A stretch of 64,000 nt of DNA, taken from contig CM055201.1 of NCBI GenBank assembly GCA_029224185.1, positions 1,557,671 to 1,621,670 on the forward strand. Direction: 5' to 3'. The DNA comes from Karalla daura. Its lineage: Eukaryota > Chordata > Actinopteri > Chaetodontiformes > Leiognathidae. Made by a program: the position numbers and the translations under genes. Position 1 is the first letter of the stretch; every line of letters begins with the position of its first letter. Of this stretch, positions 13,101 to 27,200 are shown piece by piece. Under the pieces are notes generated by a model that was given only the letters and a program-made list of their open reading frames with translations, did no database searches and had not been told where the DNA came from.

Positions 13101-16100
13101 ACATATGGTGGAAAACTCACGTTTTTAGGAATGCATTTCTTATAGTTCACCTCCTTTGACTGGCTGTATTTTTTTTTCCAATGAAAACGGGAGACAAACA
13201 AGGAAAAAACAAAATACAAACATAGAAACTGATTCAGTGGGTTGGAAAAAACCTGACCAGGTGGAAAAGCGGTGGGAAAGAGCAGGACTCAGATTGAACA
13301 CATGTCAGGTATGAAAACATCTGGGGAAAGTTCTTGTCATCGTCCTGCCTGTGACTTGTGGTCTCAGCAAACTGACTGCATATTTACAAATTTCTATCAC
13401 TATACTGCCAATACTCAACATGTTTGTGTTTTGAATACATATTGTGGAAAACTCACTTTTTTAGGGCTGTATTTCTTGTCGTTCACCTCTTTTGACTGGC
13501 TGTATTTTTTGTTCCAAGGAAAATGGGGCACAGACAAGAAACAAACAACTTACAAACATAGAAGCTGATTCAGTGGGTTGGAAAAACGTCAGAACCACGT
13601 GGAAAAGGACAACAGATCAGGACTCAGAGTGCAAGCATGTCAGGTATGAAAACACCTGAGGAAAGTTCTCGTCATCGTCCTGCCTGTGACTTGTGGTCTT
13701 AGCAAACTGACTGCATATTTACAAATTTCTATCACTATACTGCCAATACTCAACATGTTTGTGTTTTGAATACATATTATGGAAAACTCACTTTTCTCGG
13801 ACTGTATTTCTTGTCGTTCACCTCTTTTGACTGGCTGTGTTTTTTTCCAATGAAAACGGGAGACAAACAAGAAAAAAACAACTTACAAACATAGAAACTA
13901 ATTCAATGGGTTGGAAAAAACCTTACAACCAGATGGAAAAGCGGTGGAACAGAGCAGGACTCAGATGGTGCGCATGTCAGGTATGAAAACACCTGAGGAA
14001 GGTTCTCGTCATCGTCCTGTCTGTGAGTTGTGGTCTCAGCAAACTGACTGCATTTTTACAAGTTTCTATCAATATACTTCCAATACTCAATATGTTTGTG
14101 TTTTGCCTACATATTGTGCAAAACTCACGTTTTTAGGGCTGCATTTCTTGTAGTTCACCTCCTTTGACTGGCTGTATTTTTTGTTCCAAGGAAAATGGGG
14201 CACAGACAAGAAACAAACAACTTACAAACATAGAAGCTGATTCAGTGGGTTGGAAAAAACGTCAGAACCATGTGGAAAAGGACAACAGATCAGGACTCAG
14301 AGTGCAAGCATGTCAGGTATGAAAACACCTGAGGAAAGTTCTCGTCATCGTCCTGCCTGTGATTTGTGGTCTCAGCAAACTGACTGCATATTTACAAATT
14401 TCTATCACTATACTGCCAATACTCAACATGTTTGTGTTTTGAATACATATTGTGGAAAACTCACTTTTTTAGGGCTGTATTTCTTGTCGTTCAACTCTTT
14501 TGACTGGCTGTGTTTTTTTCCAATGAAAACGGGAGACAAACAAGAAAAAAACAACTTACAAACATAGAAACTGATTCAATGGGTTGGAAAAAACCTTACA
14601 ACCAGGTGGAAAAGCGGTGGGAAAAAGCAGGACTCAGATCGTGGTGATGTCAGATATGAAAACATCTGAGGAAAGTTCTCGTCATCGTCCTGCCTGTGAC
14701 TTCTGGTCTCAGGAAACTGACTGCATATTTACAAATTTCTATCAATATACTTCCAATACTCAATATGTTTGTGTTTTGCCTACATATTGTGGAAAACTCA
14801 CGTTTTTAGGGCTGCATTTCTTGTAGTTCACCTCCTTTGACTGGCTGTATTTTTTGTTCCAAGGAAAATGGGGCACAGACAAGAAACAAACAACTTACAA
14901 ACATAGAAGCTGATTCAGTGGGTTGGAAAAACGTCAGAACCACGTGGAAAAGGACAACAGAGCAGGACTCAGATGGTGCGCATGTCAGGTATGAAAACAC
15001 CTGAGGAAGGTTCTCGTCATCGTCCTGTCTGTGAGTTGTGGTCTCAGCAAACTGACTGCATATTTACAAATTTCTATCACTATACTGCCAATACTCAACA
15101 TGTTTGTGTTTTGAATACATATTGTGGAAAACTCACTTTTTTAGGGCTGTATTTCTTGTCGTTCACCTCTTTTGACTGGCTGTGAATTTTCCAATGAAAA
15201 CGGGAGACAAACAAGAAAAAAACAACTTACAAACATAGAAACTGATTCAATGGGTTGGAAAAAACCTTACAACCAGGTGGAAAAGCTGTGGAACAGAGCA
15301 GGACTCAGATCGACACCATGTCAGATATGAAAACATCTGAGGAAAGTTCTCGTCATCGTCCTGTCTGTGAGTTGTGGTCTCAGCAAACAGACTGCATATT
15401 TACAAACTTCTATCAATATACTGCCAATCCTAAAAATGTTAGTGTGTTGTCTACATATTGTGTGAAACTCACTCTATTAGGGCTGTATTTCTTGTCGTTC
15501 ACCTCTTTTGACTGGCTGTATTTTTTTTTCGAAGGAAAATGGGGGACAAACAAGAAAAAAACAACGTACAAACATAGAAACTGATTCAGTGGGTTGGAAA
15601 AACATTAGAATCAGGTGGAAAGGAGAAGAAAAGAGGAGGACTCAGATTCTGATCATGTCAGATATCAAAACATCTGAGGATAAGTCTCGTCATCGTCCTG
15701 CCTGTGACCTGTGGTCTCACCAAACTGACTGCATATTTACAAATTTCTATCACTATACTGCCAATACTCAACATGTTTGTGTTTTGAATACATATCGTGG
15801 AAAACTCACGTTTTTAGGGCTGCATTTATTGTAGTTCACCTCCTTTGACTGGCTGTATTTTTTTTTCCAAGGAAAACAGGGGACAAACAAGAAAAAAACA
15901 ACTTACAAACATAGAAACTGATTCAGTGGGCTGGAAAAAACTTACAACCAGGTGGAAAAGGAAGAGAACAGAGGAGGACTCAGACTAGCCAGATGTCAGA
16001 TATGAAAACATCTGAGGAAAGTTCTCGTCATCGTCCTGTCTGTGAGTTGTGGTCTCAGCAAACTGACTGCATATTTGCAAATTTCTATCAACATACTACC

Positions 16101-19100
16101 AATCCTTAAAATGTTCGTGTGTTGTATACATATTGTGTGAAACTCACTTTTTCTGGGCTGTATTTCTTGTCGTTCACCTCCTTTGACTGGCTGTATTTTT
16201 TTTCCCAAGGAAAATGGGGCACAGACAAGAAACAAACAACTTACAAACATAGAAGCTGATTCAGTGGGTTGGAAAAACGTCAGAACCACGTGGAAAAGGA
16301 CAACAGATCAGGACTCAGAGTGCAACCATGTCAGGTATGAAAACACCTGAGGAAAGTTCTCGTCATCGTCCTGCCTGTGACTTGTGGTCTCAGCAAACTG
16401 ACTGCATATTTACAAATTTCTATCACTATACTGCCAATACTCAACATGTTTGTGTTTTGAATACATATTGTGGAAAACTCACTTTTCTAGGGCTGTATTT
16501 CTTGTCGTTCACCTCTTTTGACTGGCTGTGTTTTTTTCCAATGAAAACGGGAGACAAACAAGAAAAAAACAACTTACAAACATAGAAACTAATTCAATGG
16601 GTTGGAAAAAACCTTACAACCAGATGGAAAAGCGGTGGAACAGAGCAGGACTCAGAATGCAGCCATGTCAGATATGAAAACATCTGGGGAAAGTTCTCGT
16701 CATCGTCCTGTCTGTGAGTTGTGGTCTCAGCAAACTGACTGCATATTTACAAACTTCTATCAACATACTTCCAATACTCAATATGTTTGTGTTTTGCCTA
16801 CATATTGTGGAAAACTCACGTTTATAGGGCTGCATTTCTTGTAGTTCACCTCCTTTGACTGGCTGTATTTTTTTCCCAAGGAAAATGGGGCACAGACAAG
16901 AAACAAACAACTTACAAACATAGAAGCTGATTCAGTGGGTTGGAAAAAACGTCAGAACCACGTGGAAAAGGACAACAGATCAGGACTCAGAGTGCAAGCA
17001 TGTCAGGTATGAAAACACCTGAGGAAAGTTCTCGTCATCGTCCTGCCTGTGATTTGTGGTCTCAGCAAACTGACTGCATATTTACAAATTTCTATCACTA
17101 TACTGCCAATACTCAACATGTTTGTGTTTTGAATACATATTGTGGAAAACTCACTTTTTTAGGGCTGTATTTCTTGTCGTTCACCTCTTTTGACTGGCTG
17201 TGTTTTTTTCCCAATGAAAACGGGAGACAAACAAGAAAAAAACAACTTACAAACATAGAAACTGATTCAATGGGTTGGAAAAAACCTTACAACCAGGTGG
17301 AAAAGCGGTGGAACAGAGCAGGACTCAGAATGCAGCCATGTCAGATATGAAAACATCTGGGGAAAGTTCTCGTCATCGTCCTGTCTGTGAGTTGTGGTCT
17401 CAGCAAACTGACTGCATATTTACAAACTTCTATCAACATACTTCCAATACTCAATATGTTTGTGTTTTGCCTACATATTGTGGAAAACTCACGTTTATAG
17501 GGCTGCATTTCTTGTAGTTCACCTCCTTTGACTGGCTGTATTTTTTTTCCCAAGGAAAATGGGGCACAGACAAGAAACAAACAACTTACAAACATAGAAG
17601 CTGATTCAGTGGGTTGGAAAAACGTCAGAACCACGTGGAAAAGGACAACAGATCAGGACTCAGAGTGCAACCATGTCAGGTATGAAAACACCTGAGGAAA
17701 GTTCTCGTCATCGTCCTGCCTGTGACTTGTGGTCTCAGCAAACTGACTGCATATTTACAAATTTCTATCACTATACTGCCAATACTCAACATGTTTGTGT
17801 TTTGAATACATATTGTGGAAAACTCACTTTTTTAGGGCTGTATTTCTTGTCGTTCACCTCTTTTGACTGGCTGTGTTTTTTTCCCAATGAAAACGGGAGA
17901 CAAACAAGAAAAAAACAACTTACAAACATAGAAACTGATTCAATGGGTTGGAAAAAACCTTACAACCAGGTGGAAAAGCGGTGGGAAAGAGCAGGACTCA
18001 GATCGTGGTGATGTCAGATATGAAAACATCTGGGGAAAGTTCTCGTCATCGTCCTGCCTGTGACTTCTGGTCTCAGGAAACTGACTGCATATTTACAAAT
18101 TTCTATCAATATACTTCCAATACTCAATATGTTTGTGTTTTGCCTACATATTGTGGAAAACTCACGTTTTTAGGGCTGCATTTCTTGTAGTTCACCTCCT
18201 TTGACTGGCTGTATTTTTTGTTCCAAGGAAAATGGGGCACAGACAAGAAACAAACAACTTACAAACATAGAAGCTGATTCAGTGGGTTGGAAAAACGTCA
18301 GAACCACGTGGAAAACGACAACAGAGAAGGACTCAGAGTGCAACCATGTCAGGTATGAAAACACCTGAGGAAAGTTCTCGTCATCGTCCTGTCTGTGAGT
18401 TGTGGTCTCAGCAAACTGACTGCATATTTACAAACTTCTATCAACATACTTCCAATACTCAACATGTTTGTGATTTGCCTACATATTGTGGAAAACTCAC
18501 TTTTTTAGGGCTGTATTTCGTGTACTTCACCTCTTTTGACTGGCTGTGTTTGTTTCCCAAGGAAAACAGGGGACAAAAAAGAAAAAAAAAACTTACAAAC
18601 ACAGAGACTGATTCAGTGTGTTGGAAAAACGTCAGAACCACGTGGAAAAGGACAACAGAGCAGGACTCAGATTCTCCTCATGTCAGGTATGAAAACACCT
18701 GAGGAAAGTTCTCATCATCGTCCTGTCTGGGAGTTGTGGTCTCAGCAAACTGACTGCATATTTACAAATTTCGATCAACATACTGCCAATACTCAATATG
18801 TTTGTGTTTTGCCTACATATGGTGGAAAACTCACGTTTTTAGGAATGCATTTCTTATAGTTCACCTCCTTTGACTGGCTGTATTTTTTTTTCCAATGAAA
18901 ACGGGAGACAAACAAGGAAAAAACAAAATACAAACATAGAAACTGATTCAGTGGGTTGGAAAAAACCTGACCAGGTGGAAAAGCGGTGGGAAAGAGCAGG
19001 ACTCAGATTGAACACATGTCAGGTATGAAAACATCTGGGGAAAGTTCTTGTCATCGTCCTGCCTGTGACTTGTGGTCTCAGCAAACTGACTGCATATTTA

Positions 19101-21242
19101 CAAATTTCTATCACTATACTGCCAATACTCAACATCTTTGTGTTTTGAATACATATTGTGGAAAACTCACTTTTTTAGGGCTGTATTTCTTGTCGTTCAC
19201 CTCTTTTGACTGGCTGTGTTTTTTTCCAATGAAAACGGGAGACAAACAAGAAAAAAACAACTTAAAAACATAGAAACTGATTCAATGGGTTGGAAAAAAC
19301 CTTACAACCAGGTGGAAAAGCGGTGGAACAGAGCAGGACTCAGAATGCAGCCATGTCAGATATGAAAACATCTGGGGAAAGTTCTCGTCATCGTCCTGTC
19401 TGTGAGTTGTGGTCTCAGCAAACTGACTGCATATTTACAAACTTCTATCAACATACTTCCAATACTCAATATGTTTGTGTTTTGCCTACATATTGTGGAA
19501 AACTCACGTTTATAGGGCTGCATTTCTTGTAGTTCACCTCCTTTGACTGGCTGTATTTTTTGTTCCAAGGAAAATGGGGCACAGACAAGAAACAAACAAC
19601 TTACAAACATAGAAGCTGATTCAGTGGGTTGGAAAAACGTCAGAACCACGTGGAAAACGACAACAGAGAAGGACTCAGATGGTGCGTATGTCAGGTATGA
19701 AAACACCTGAGGAAGGTTCTCGTCATCGTCCTGTCTGTGAGTTGTGGTCTCAGCAAACTGACTGCATATTTACAAACTTCTATCAACATACTTCCAATAC
19801 TCAACATCTTTGTGTTTTGCCTACATATCGTGGAAAACTCACTTTTTTAGGGCTGTATTTCGTGTACTTCACCTCTTTTGACTGGCTGTGTTTGTTTCCC
19901 AAGGAAAACAGGGGACAAAAAAGAAAAAAAAAACTTACAAACACAGAGACTGATTCAGTGTGTTGGAAAAACGTCAGAACCACGTGGAAAAGGACAACAG
20001 AGCAGGACTCAGATTCTCCTCATGTCAGGTATGAAAACACCTGAGGAAAGTTCTCATCATCGTCCTGTCTGGGAGTTGTGGTCTCAGCAAACTGACTGCA
20101 TATTTACAAATTTCGATCAACATACTGCCAATACTCAATATGTTTGTGTTTTGCCTACATATGGTGGAAAACTCACGTTTTTAGGAATGCATTTCTTATA
20201 GTTCACCTCCTTTGACTGGCTGTATTTTTTTTTCCAATGAAAACGGGAGACAAACAAGGAAAAAACAAAATACAAACATAGAAACTGATTCAGTGGGTTG
20301 GAAAAAACCTGACCAGGTGGAAAAGCGGTGGGAAAGAGCAGGACTCAGATTGAACACATGTCAGGTATGAAAACATCTGGGGAAAGTTCTTGTCATCGTC
20401 CTGCCTGTGACTTGTGGTCTCAGCAAACTGACTGCATATTTACAAATTTCTATCACTATACTGCCAATACTCAACATGTTTGTGTTTTGAATACATATTG
20501 TGGAAAACTCACTTTTTTAGGGCTGTATTTCTTGTCGTTCAACTCTTTTGACTGGCTGTATTTTTTGTTCCAAGGAAAATGGGGCACAGACAAGAAACAA
20601 ACAACTTACAAACATAGAAGCTGATTCAGTGGGTTGGAAAAACGTCAGAACCACGTGGAAAAGGACAACAGATCAGGACTCAGAGTGCAAGCATGTCAGG
20701 TATGAAAACACCTGAGGAAAGTTCTCGTCATCGTCCTGCCTGTGACTTGTGGTCTTAGCAAACTGACTGCATATTTACAAATTTCTATCACTATACTGCC
20801 AATACTCAACATGTTTGTGTTTTGAATACATATTATGGAAAACTCACTTTTCTCGGACTGTATTTCTTGTCGTTCACCTCTTTTGACTGGCTGTGTTTTT
20901 TTCCAATGAAAACGGGAGACAAACAAGAAAAAAACAACTTACAAACATAGAAACTAATTCAATGGGTTGGAAAAAACCTTACAACCAGATGGAAAAGCGG
21001 TGGAACAGAGCAGGACTCAGATGGTGCGCATGTCAGGTATGAAAACACCTGAGGAAGGTTCTCGTCATCGTCCTGTCTGTGAGTTGTGGTCTCAGCAAAC
21101 TGACTGCATTTTTACAAGTTTCTATCAATATACTTCCAATACTCAATATGTTTGTGTTTTGCCTACATATTGTGCAAAACTCACGTTTTTAGGGCTGCAT
21201 TTCTTGTAGTTCACCTCCTTTGACTGGCTGTATTTTTTGTTC
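7131..21242 (+). repeat. 7,056-bp higher-order unit (21 monomers), two tandem copies
   Basis: Everything from about 7131 to 14186 recurs at an offset of 7,056 bp (14187-21242), and 7,056 is 21 x 336. Differences seen by eye are few: ACAGATCAGGACTC at about 11268 versus ACAGAGAAGGACTC at about 18324; TATTGTGG at about 12766 versus TATCGTGG at about 19822; GTTCACCTC at about 13487 versus GTTCAACTC at about 20543. The left boundary is marked by TTTTTTTCCCAAGG (about 7130) versus TTTTTTGTTCCAAGG (about 14186); the right boundary by ACCATGTGG at 14271 versus ACCACGTGG at about 21327. Such near identity implies very recent duplication, or an assembly effect. Confidence 0.9.
7594..7613 (+). other. 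Satellite hairpin, class B example
   Basis: TCAGATATGAAAACATCTGA keeps a 6-bp stem with the same loop as class A, but the inner G-C pair is replaced by A-T in both arms (TCAGAT with ATCTGA). Mixed monomers such as those near 11953 and 13305 (TCAGGT with ATCTGG) contain a G-T pair at that position, so they remain foldable with wobbles. Confidence 0.75.
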
Positions 21243-24200
21243 CAAGGAAAATGGGGCACAGACAAGAAACAAACAACTTACAAACATAGAAGCTGATTCA
21301 GTGGGTTGGAAAAACGTCAGAACCACGTGGAAAAGGACAACAGATCAGGACTCAGAGTGCAACCATGTCAGGTATGAAAACACCTGAGGAAAGTTCTTGT
21401 CATCGTCCTGCCTGTGACTTGTGGTCTCAGCAAACTGACTGCATATTTACAAATTTCTATCACTATACTGCCAATACTCAACATGTTTGTGTTTTGAATA
21501 CATATTGTGTAAAACTCACGTTTTTAGGGCTGTATTTCTTGTCGTTCACCTCTTGTGACTGGCTGTGTTTTTTTCCAATGAAAACGGGAGACAAACAAGA
21601 AAAAAACAACTTACAAACATAGAAACTGATTCAATGGGTTGGAAAAAACCTTACAACCAGGTGGAAAAGCTGTGGAACAGAGCAGGACTCAGATCGACAC
21701 CATGTCAGATATGAAAACATCTGAGGAAAGTTCTCATCATTGTCCTGTCTGTGAGTTGTGGTCTCAGCAAACAGACTGCATATGTACAAACTTCTATCAA
21801 TATACTGCCAATCCTAAAAATGTTAGTGTGTTGTATACATATTGTGTGAAACTCATTTTTTAGGGCTGTATTTCTTGTCGTTCACCTCTTTTGACTGGCT
21901 GCATTTTGTTTTCCAAGGAAAACGGGGGACAAACAAGAAAAAAACAACTTACAAACAGAGAAACTGATTCAGTGGGCTGGAAAAAACTTACAACCAGGTG
22001 GAAAAGGAAGAGAACAGAGGAGGACTCAGAATAGCCAGATGTCAGATATGAAAACATCTGAGGAAAGTTCTCGTCATCGTCCTGTCTGGGAGTTGTGGTC
22101 TCAGCAAACTGACTGCATATTTACAAATTTCTATCAACATACTGCCAATACTCAACATGTTTGTGTTTTGCCAACATACTGAGGAAAACTCACGTTTTTA
22201 GGAATGCATTCCTTGTAGTTCACCTCCTTTGACTGGCTGTATTTTTTTTGCCAATGAAAACGGGAGACAAACAAGAAAAAAACAAAATGCAAACATAAAA
22301 ACTGATTCAATGGGTTGGAAAAAACCTTACCAGGTGGAAAAGCGGTGGGAAAGAGCAGGACTCAGATTGAACACGTCAGGTATGAAAACATCTGGGGAAA
22401 GTTCTCGTCATCGTCCTGCCTGTGACTTGTGGTCTCAGCAAACTGACTGCATATTTACAAATTTCAAACAATGTACTGCCAAATCTCAACATGTTTGTGT
22501 TTTGCTTCCATATTGTGGAAAACTCACTTTTTTTAGGGCTGTGTTTCTTGTAGTTCACCTCTGTTGACCGGCTGTGTTTTTTTTCCAATGAAAACGGGAG
22601 ACAAACAAGAAAAAAACAACAAACAGACATAGAAACTGATTCAATGGGTTGGAAAAAAAACTTACAACAAGGTGGAAAAGCGGTGGAACAGAGCAAGACT
22701 CAGATCGACCTTATGTCAGATACCAAAACATCTGAGGAAAGTTCTCGTCATTGTCCTGTCTGTGAGTTGTGGTCTCAGCAAACTGACTGCATATTTACAA
22801 ATTTCTATCACTATACTGCCAATACTCAACATGTTTGTGTTTTGAATACATATTGTGGAAAACTCACTTTTTTAGGGCTGTATTTCTTGTCATTCACCTC
22901 TTTTGACTGGCTGTGTTTTTTTCCAATGAAAACGGGAGACAACAAGAAAAAAACAACTTACAAACATAGAAACTGATTCAATGGGTTGGAAAAAACCTTA
23001 CAACCAGGTGGAAAAGCGGTGGGAAAGAGCAGGACTCAGATCGTGGTGATGTCAGATATGAAAACATCTGGGGAAAGTTCTCGTCATCGTCCTGCCTGTG
23101 ACTTCTGGTCTCAGGAAACTGACTGCACATTTACAAATTTCTATCAATATACTTCCAATACTCAATATGTTTGTGTTTTGCCTACATATTGTGGAAAACT
23201 CACGTTTTTAGGGCTGTATTTCTTGTAGTTCACCTCCTTTGACTGGCTGTATTTTTTGTTCCAAGGAAAATGGGGCACAGACAAGAAACAAACAACTTAC
23301 AAACATAGAAGCTGATTCAGTGGGTTGGAAAAACGTCAGAACCACGTGGAAAAGGACAACAGATCAGGACTCAGAGTGCAACCATGTCAGGTATGAAAAC
23401 ACCTGAGGAAAGTTCTTGTCATCGTCCTGCCTGTGACTTGTGGTCTCAGCAAACTGACTGCATATTTACAAATTTCTATCACTATACTGCCAATACTCAA
23501 CATGTTTGTGTTTTGAATACATATTGTGTAAAACTCACGTTTTTAGGGCTGTATTTCTTGTCGTTCACCTCTTGTGACTGGCTGTGTTTTTTTCCAATGA
23601 AAACGGGAGACAAACAAGAAAAAAACAACATACAAACATAGAAACTGATTCAATGGGTTGGAAAAAACCTTACAACCAGGTGGAAAAGCGGTGGGAAAGA
23701 GCAGGACTCAGATCGTGGTGATGTCAGATATGAAAACATCTGGGGAAAGTTCTCGTCATCGTCCTGCCTGTGACTTGTGGTCTCAGCAAACTGACTGCAT
23801 ATTTACAAATTTCAATCACTATACTGCCAATACTCAACATGTTTGTGTTTTGAATACATATTGTGGAAAACTCACTTTTTTAGGGCTGTATTTCTTGTCG
23901 TTCACCTCTTTTGACTGGCTGTATTTTTTTTTCCAAGGAAAATGGGGCACAGACAAGAAACAAACAACTTACAAACATAGAAGCTGATTCAGTGGGTTGG
24001 AAAAACGTCAGAACCACGTGGAAAAGGACAACAGATCAGGACTCAGAGTGCAAGCATGTCAGGTATGAAAACACCTGAGGAAAGTTCTCGTCATCGTCCT
24101 GCCTGTGACTTGTGGTCTCAGCAAACTGACTGCACATTTACAAATTTCTATCACTATACTGCCAATACTCAACATGTTTGTGTTTTGAATACATATTATG

Positions 24201-27200
24201 GAAAACTCACTTTTCTAGGGCTGTATTTCTTGTCGTTCACCTCTTTTGACTGGCTGTGTTTTTTTCCAATGAAAACGGGAGACAAACAAGAAAAAAACAA
24301 CTTACAAACATAGAAACTAATTCAATGGGTTGGAAAAAACCTCACAACCAGATGGAAAAGCGGTGGAACAGAGCAGGACTCAGAATGCAGCCATGTCAGA
24401 TATGAAAACATCTGGGGAAAGTTCTCCTCATCGTCCTGCCTGTGACTTCTGGTCTCAGGAAACTGACTGCATATTTACAAATTTCTATCAATATACTTCC
24501 AATACTCAATATGTTTGTGTTTTGCCTACATATTGTGCAAAACTCACGTTTTTAGGGCTGCATTTCTTGTAGTTCCCCTCCTTTGACTGGCTGTATTTTT
24601 TGTTCCAAGGAAAATGGGGCACAGACAAGAAACAAACAACTTACAAACATAGAAGCTGATTCAGTGGGTTGGAAAAACGTCAGAACCACGTGGAAAAGGA
24701 CAACAGATCAGGACTCAGAGTGCAACCATGTCAGGTATGAAAACACCTGAGGAAAGTTCTTGTCATCGTCCTGCCTGTGACTTGTGGTCTCAGCAAACTG
24801 ACTGCATATTTACAAATTTCTATCACTATACTGCCAATACTCAACATGTTTGTGTTTTGAATACATATTGTGTAAAACTCACGTTTTTAGGGCTGTATTT
24901 CTTGTCGTTCACCTCTTGTGACTGGCTGTGTTTTTTTCCAATGAAAACGGGAGACAAACAAGAAAAAAACAACTTACAAACATAGAAACTGATTCAATGG
25001 GTTGGAAAAAACCTTACAACCAGGTGGAAAAGCGGTGGGAAAGAGCAGGACTCAGATCGTGGTGATGTCAGATATGAAAACATCTGGGGAAAGTTCTCGT
25101 CATCGTCCTGCCTGTGACTTCTGGTCTCAGGAAACTGACTGCATATTTACAAATTTCTATCACTATACTGCCAATACTCAACATGTTTGTGTTTTGAATA
25201 CATATTGTGGAAAACTCACTTTTTTAGGGCTGTATTTCTTGTCGTTCACCTCTTTTGACTGGCTGTATTTTTTTTTCCAAGGAAAATGGGGCACAGACAA
25301 GAAACAAACAACTTACAAACATAGAAGCTGATTCAGTGGGTTGGAAAAACGTCAGAACCACGTGGAAAAGGACAACAGATCAGGACTCAGAGTGCAAGCA
25401 TGTCAGGTATGAAAACACCTGAGGAAAGTTCTCGTCATCGTCCTGCCTGTGACTTGTGGTCTCAGCAAACTGACTGCACATTTACAAATTTCTATCACTA
25501 TACTGCCAATACTCAACATGTTTGTGTTTTGAATACATATTATGGAAAACTCACTTTTCTAGGGCTGTATTTCTTGTCGTTCACCTCTTTTGACTGGCTG
25601 TGTTTTTTTCCAATGAAAACGGGAGACAAACAAGAAAAAAACAACTTACAAACATAGAAACTAATTCAATGGGTTGGAAAAAACCTCACAACCAGATGGA
25701 AAAGCGGTGGAACAGAGCAGGACTCAGAATGCAGCCATGTCAGATATGAAAACATCTGGGGAAAGTTCTCCTCATCGTCCTGCCTGTGACTTCTGGTCTC
25801 AGGAAACTGACTGCATATTTACAAATTTCTATCAATATACTTGCAATACTCAATATGTTTGTGTTTTGCCTTCATATTGTGGAAAACTCACGTTTTTAGG
25901 GCTGCATTTCTTGTAGTTCACCTCCTTTGACTGGCTGTATTTTTTTTTCCAAGGAAAATGGGGCACAGACAAGAAACAAACAACTTACAAACATAGAAGC
26001 TGATTCAGTGGGTTGAAAAAACGTCAGAACCACGTGGAAAAGGACAACAGATCAGGACTCAGAGTGCAAGCATGTCAGGTATGAAAACACCTGAGGAAAG
26101 TTCTCGTCATCGTCCTGTCTGTGAGTTGTGGTCTCAGCAAACTGACTGCATATTTACAAACTTCTATCAATATACTTCCAATACTCAACATGTTTGTGTT
26201 TTGAATACATATTGTGGAAAACTCACTTTTTTAGGGCTGTATTTCTTGTCGTTCACCTCTTTTGACTGGCTGTGTTTTTTTCCAATGAAAACGGGAGACA
26301 AACAAGAAAAAAACAACTTACAAACATAGAAACTGATTCAATGGGTTGGAAAAAACCTTACAACCAGGTGGAAAAGCGGTGGGAAAGAGCAGGACTCAGA
26401 TCGGGGTGATGTCAGATTTGAAAACATCTGGGGAAAGTTCTCGTCATCGTCCTGCCTGTGACTTCTGGTCTCAGGAAACTGACTGCATATTTACAAATTT
26501 CTATCAATATACTTCCAATACTCAATATGATTGTGTTTTGCCTACATATTGTGCAAAGCTCACGTTTTTAGGGCTGCATTTCTTGTAGTTCCCCTCCTTT
26601 GACTGGCTGTATTTTTTGTTCCAAGGAAAATGGGGCACAGACAAGAAACAAACAACTTACAAACATAGAAGCTGATTCAGTGGGTTGGAAAAACGTCAGA
26701 ACCACGTGGAAAAGGACAACAGATCAGGACTCAGAGTGCAACCATGTCAGGTATGAAAACACCTGAGGAAAGTTCTTGTCATCGTCCTGCCTGTGACTTG
26801 TGGTCTCAGCAAACTGACTGCATATTTACAAATTTCTATCACTATACTGCCAATACTCAACATGTTTGTGTTTTGAATACATATTGTGTAAAACTCACGT
26901 TTTTAGGGCTGTATTTCTTGTCGTTCACCTCTTGTGACTGGCTGTGTTTTTTTCCAATGAAAACGGGAGACAAACAAGAAAAAAACAACTTACAAACATA
27001 GAAACTGATTCAATGGGTTGGAAAAAACCTTACAACCAGGTGGAAAAGCGGTGGGAAAGAGCAGGACTCAGATCGTGGTGATGTCAGATATGAAAACATC
27101 TGGGGAAAGTTCTCGTCATCGTCCTGCCTGTGACTTCTGGTCTCAGGAAACTGACTGCATATTTACAAATTTCTATCACTATACTGCCAATACTCAACAT

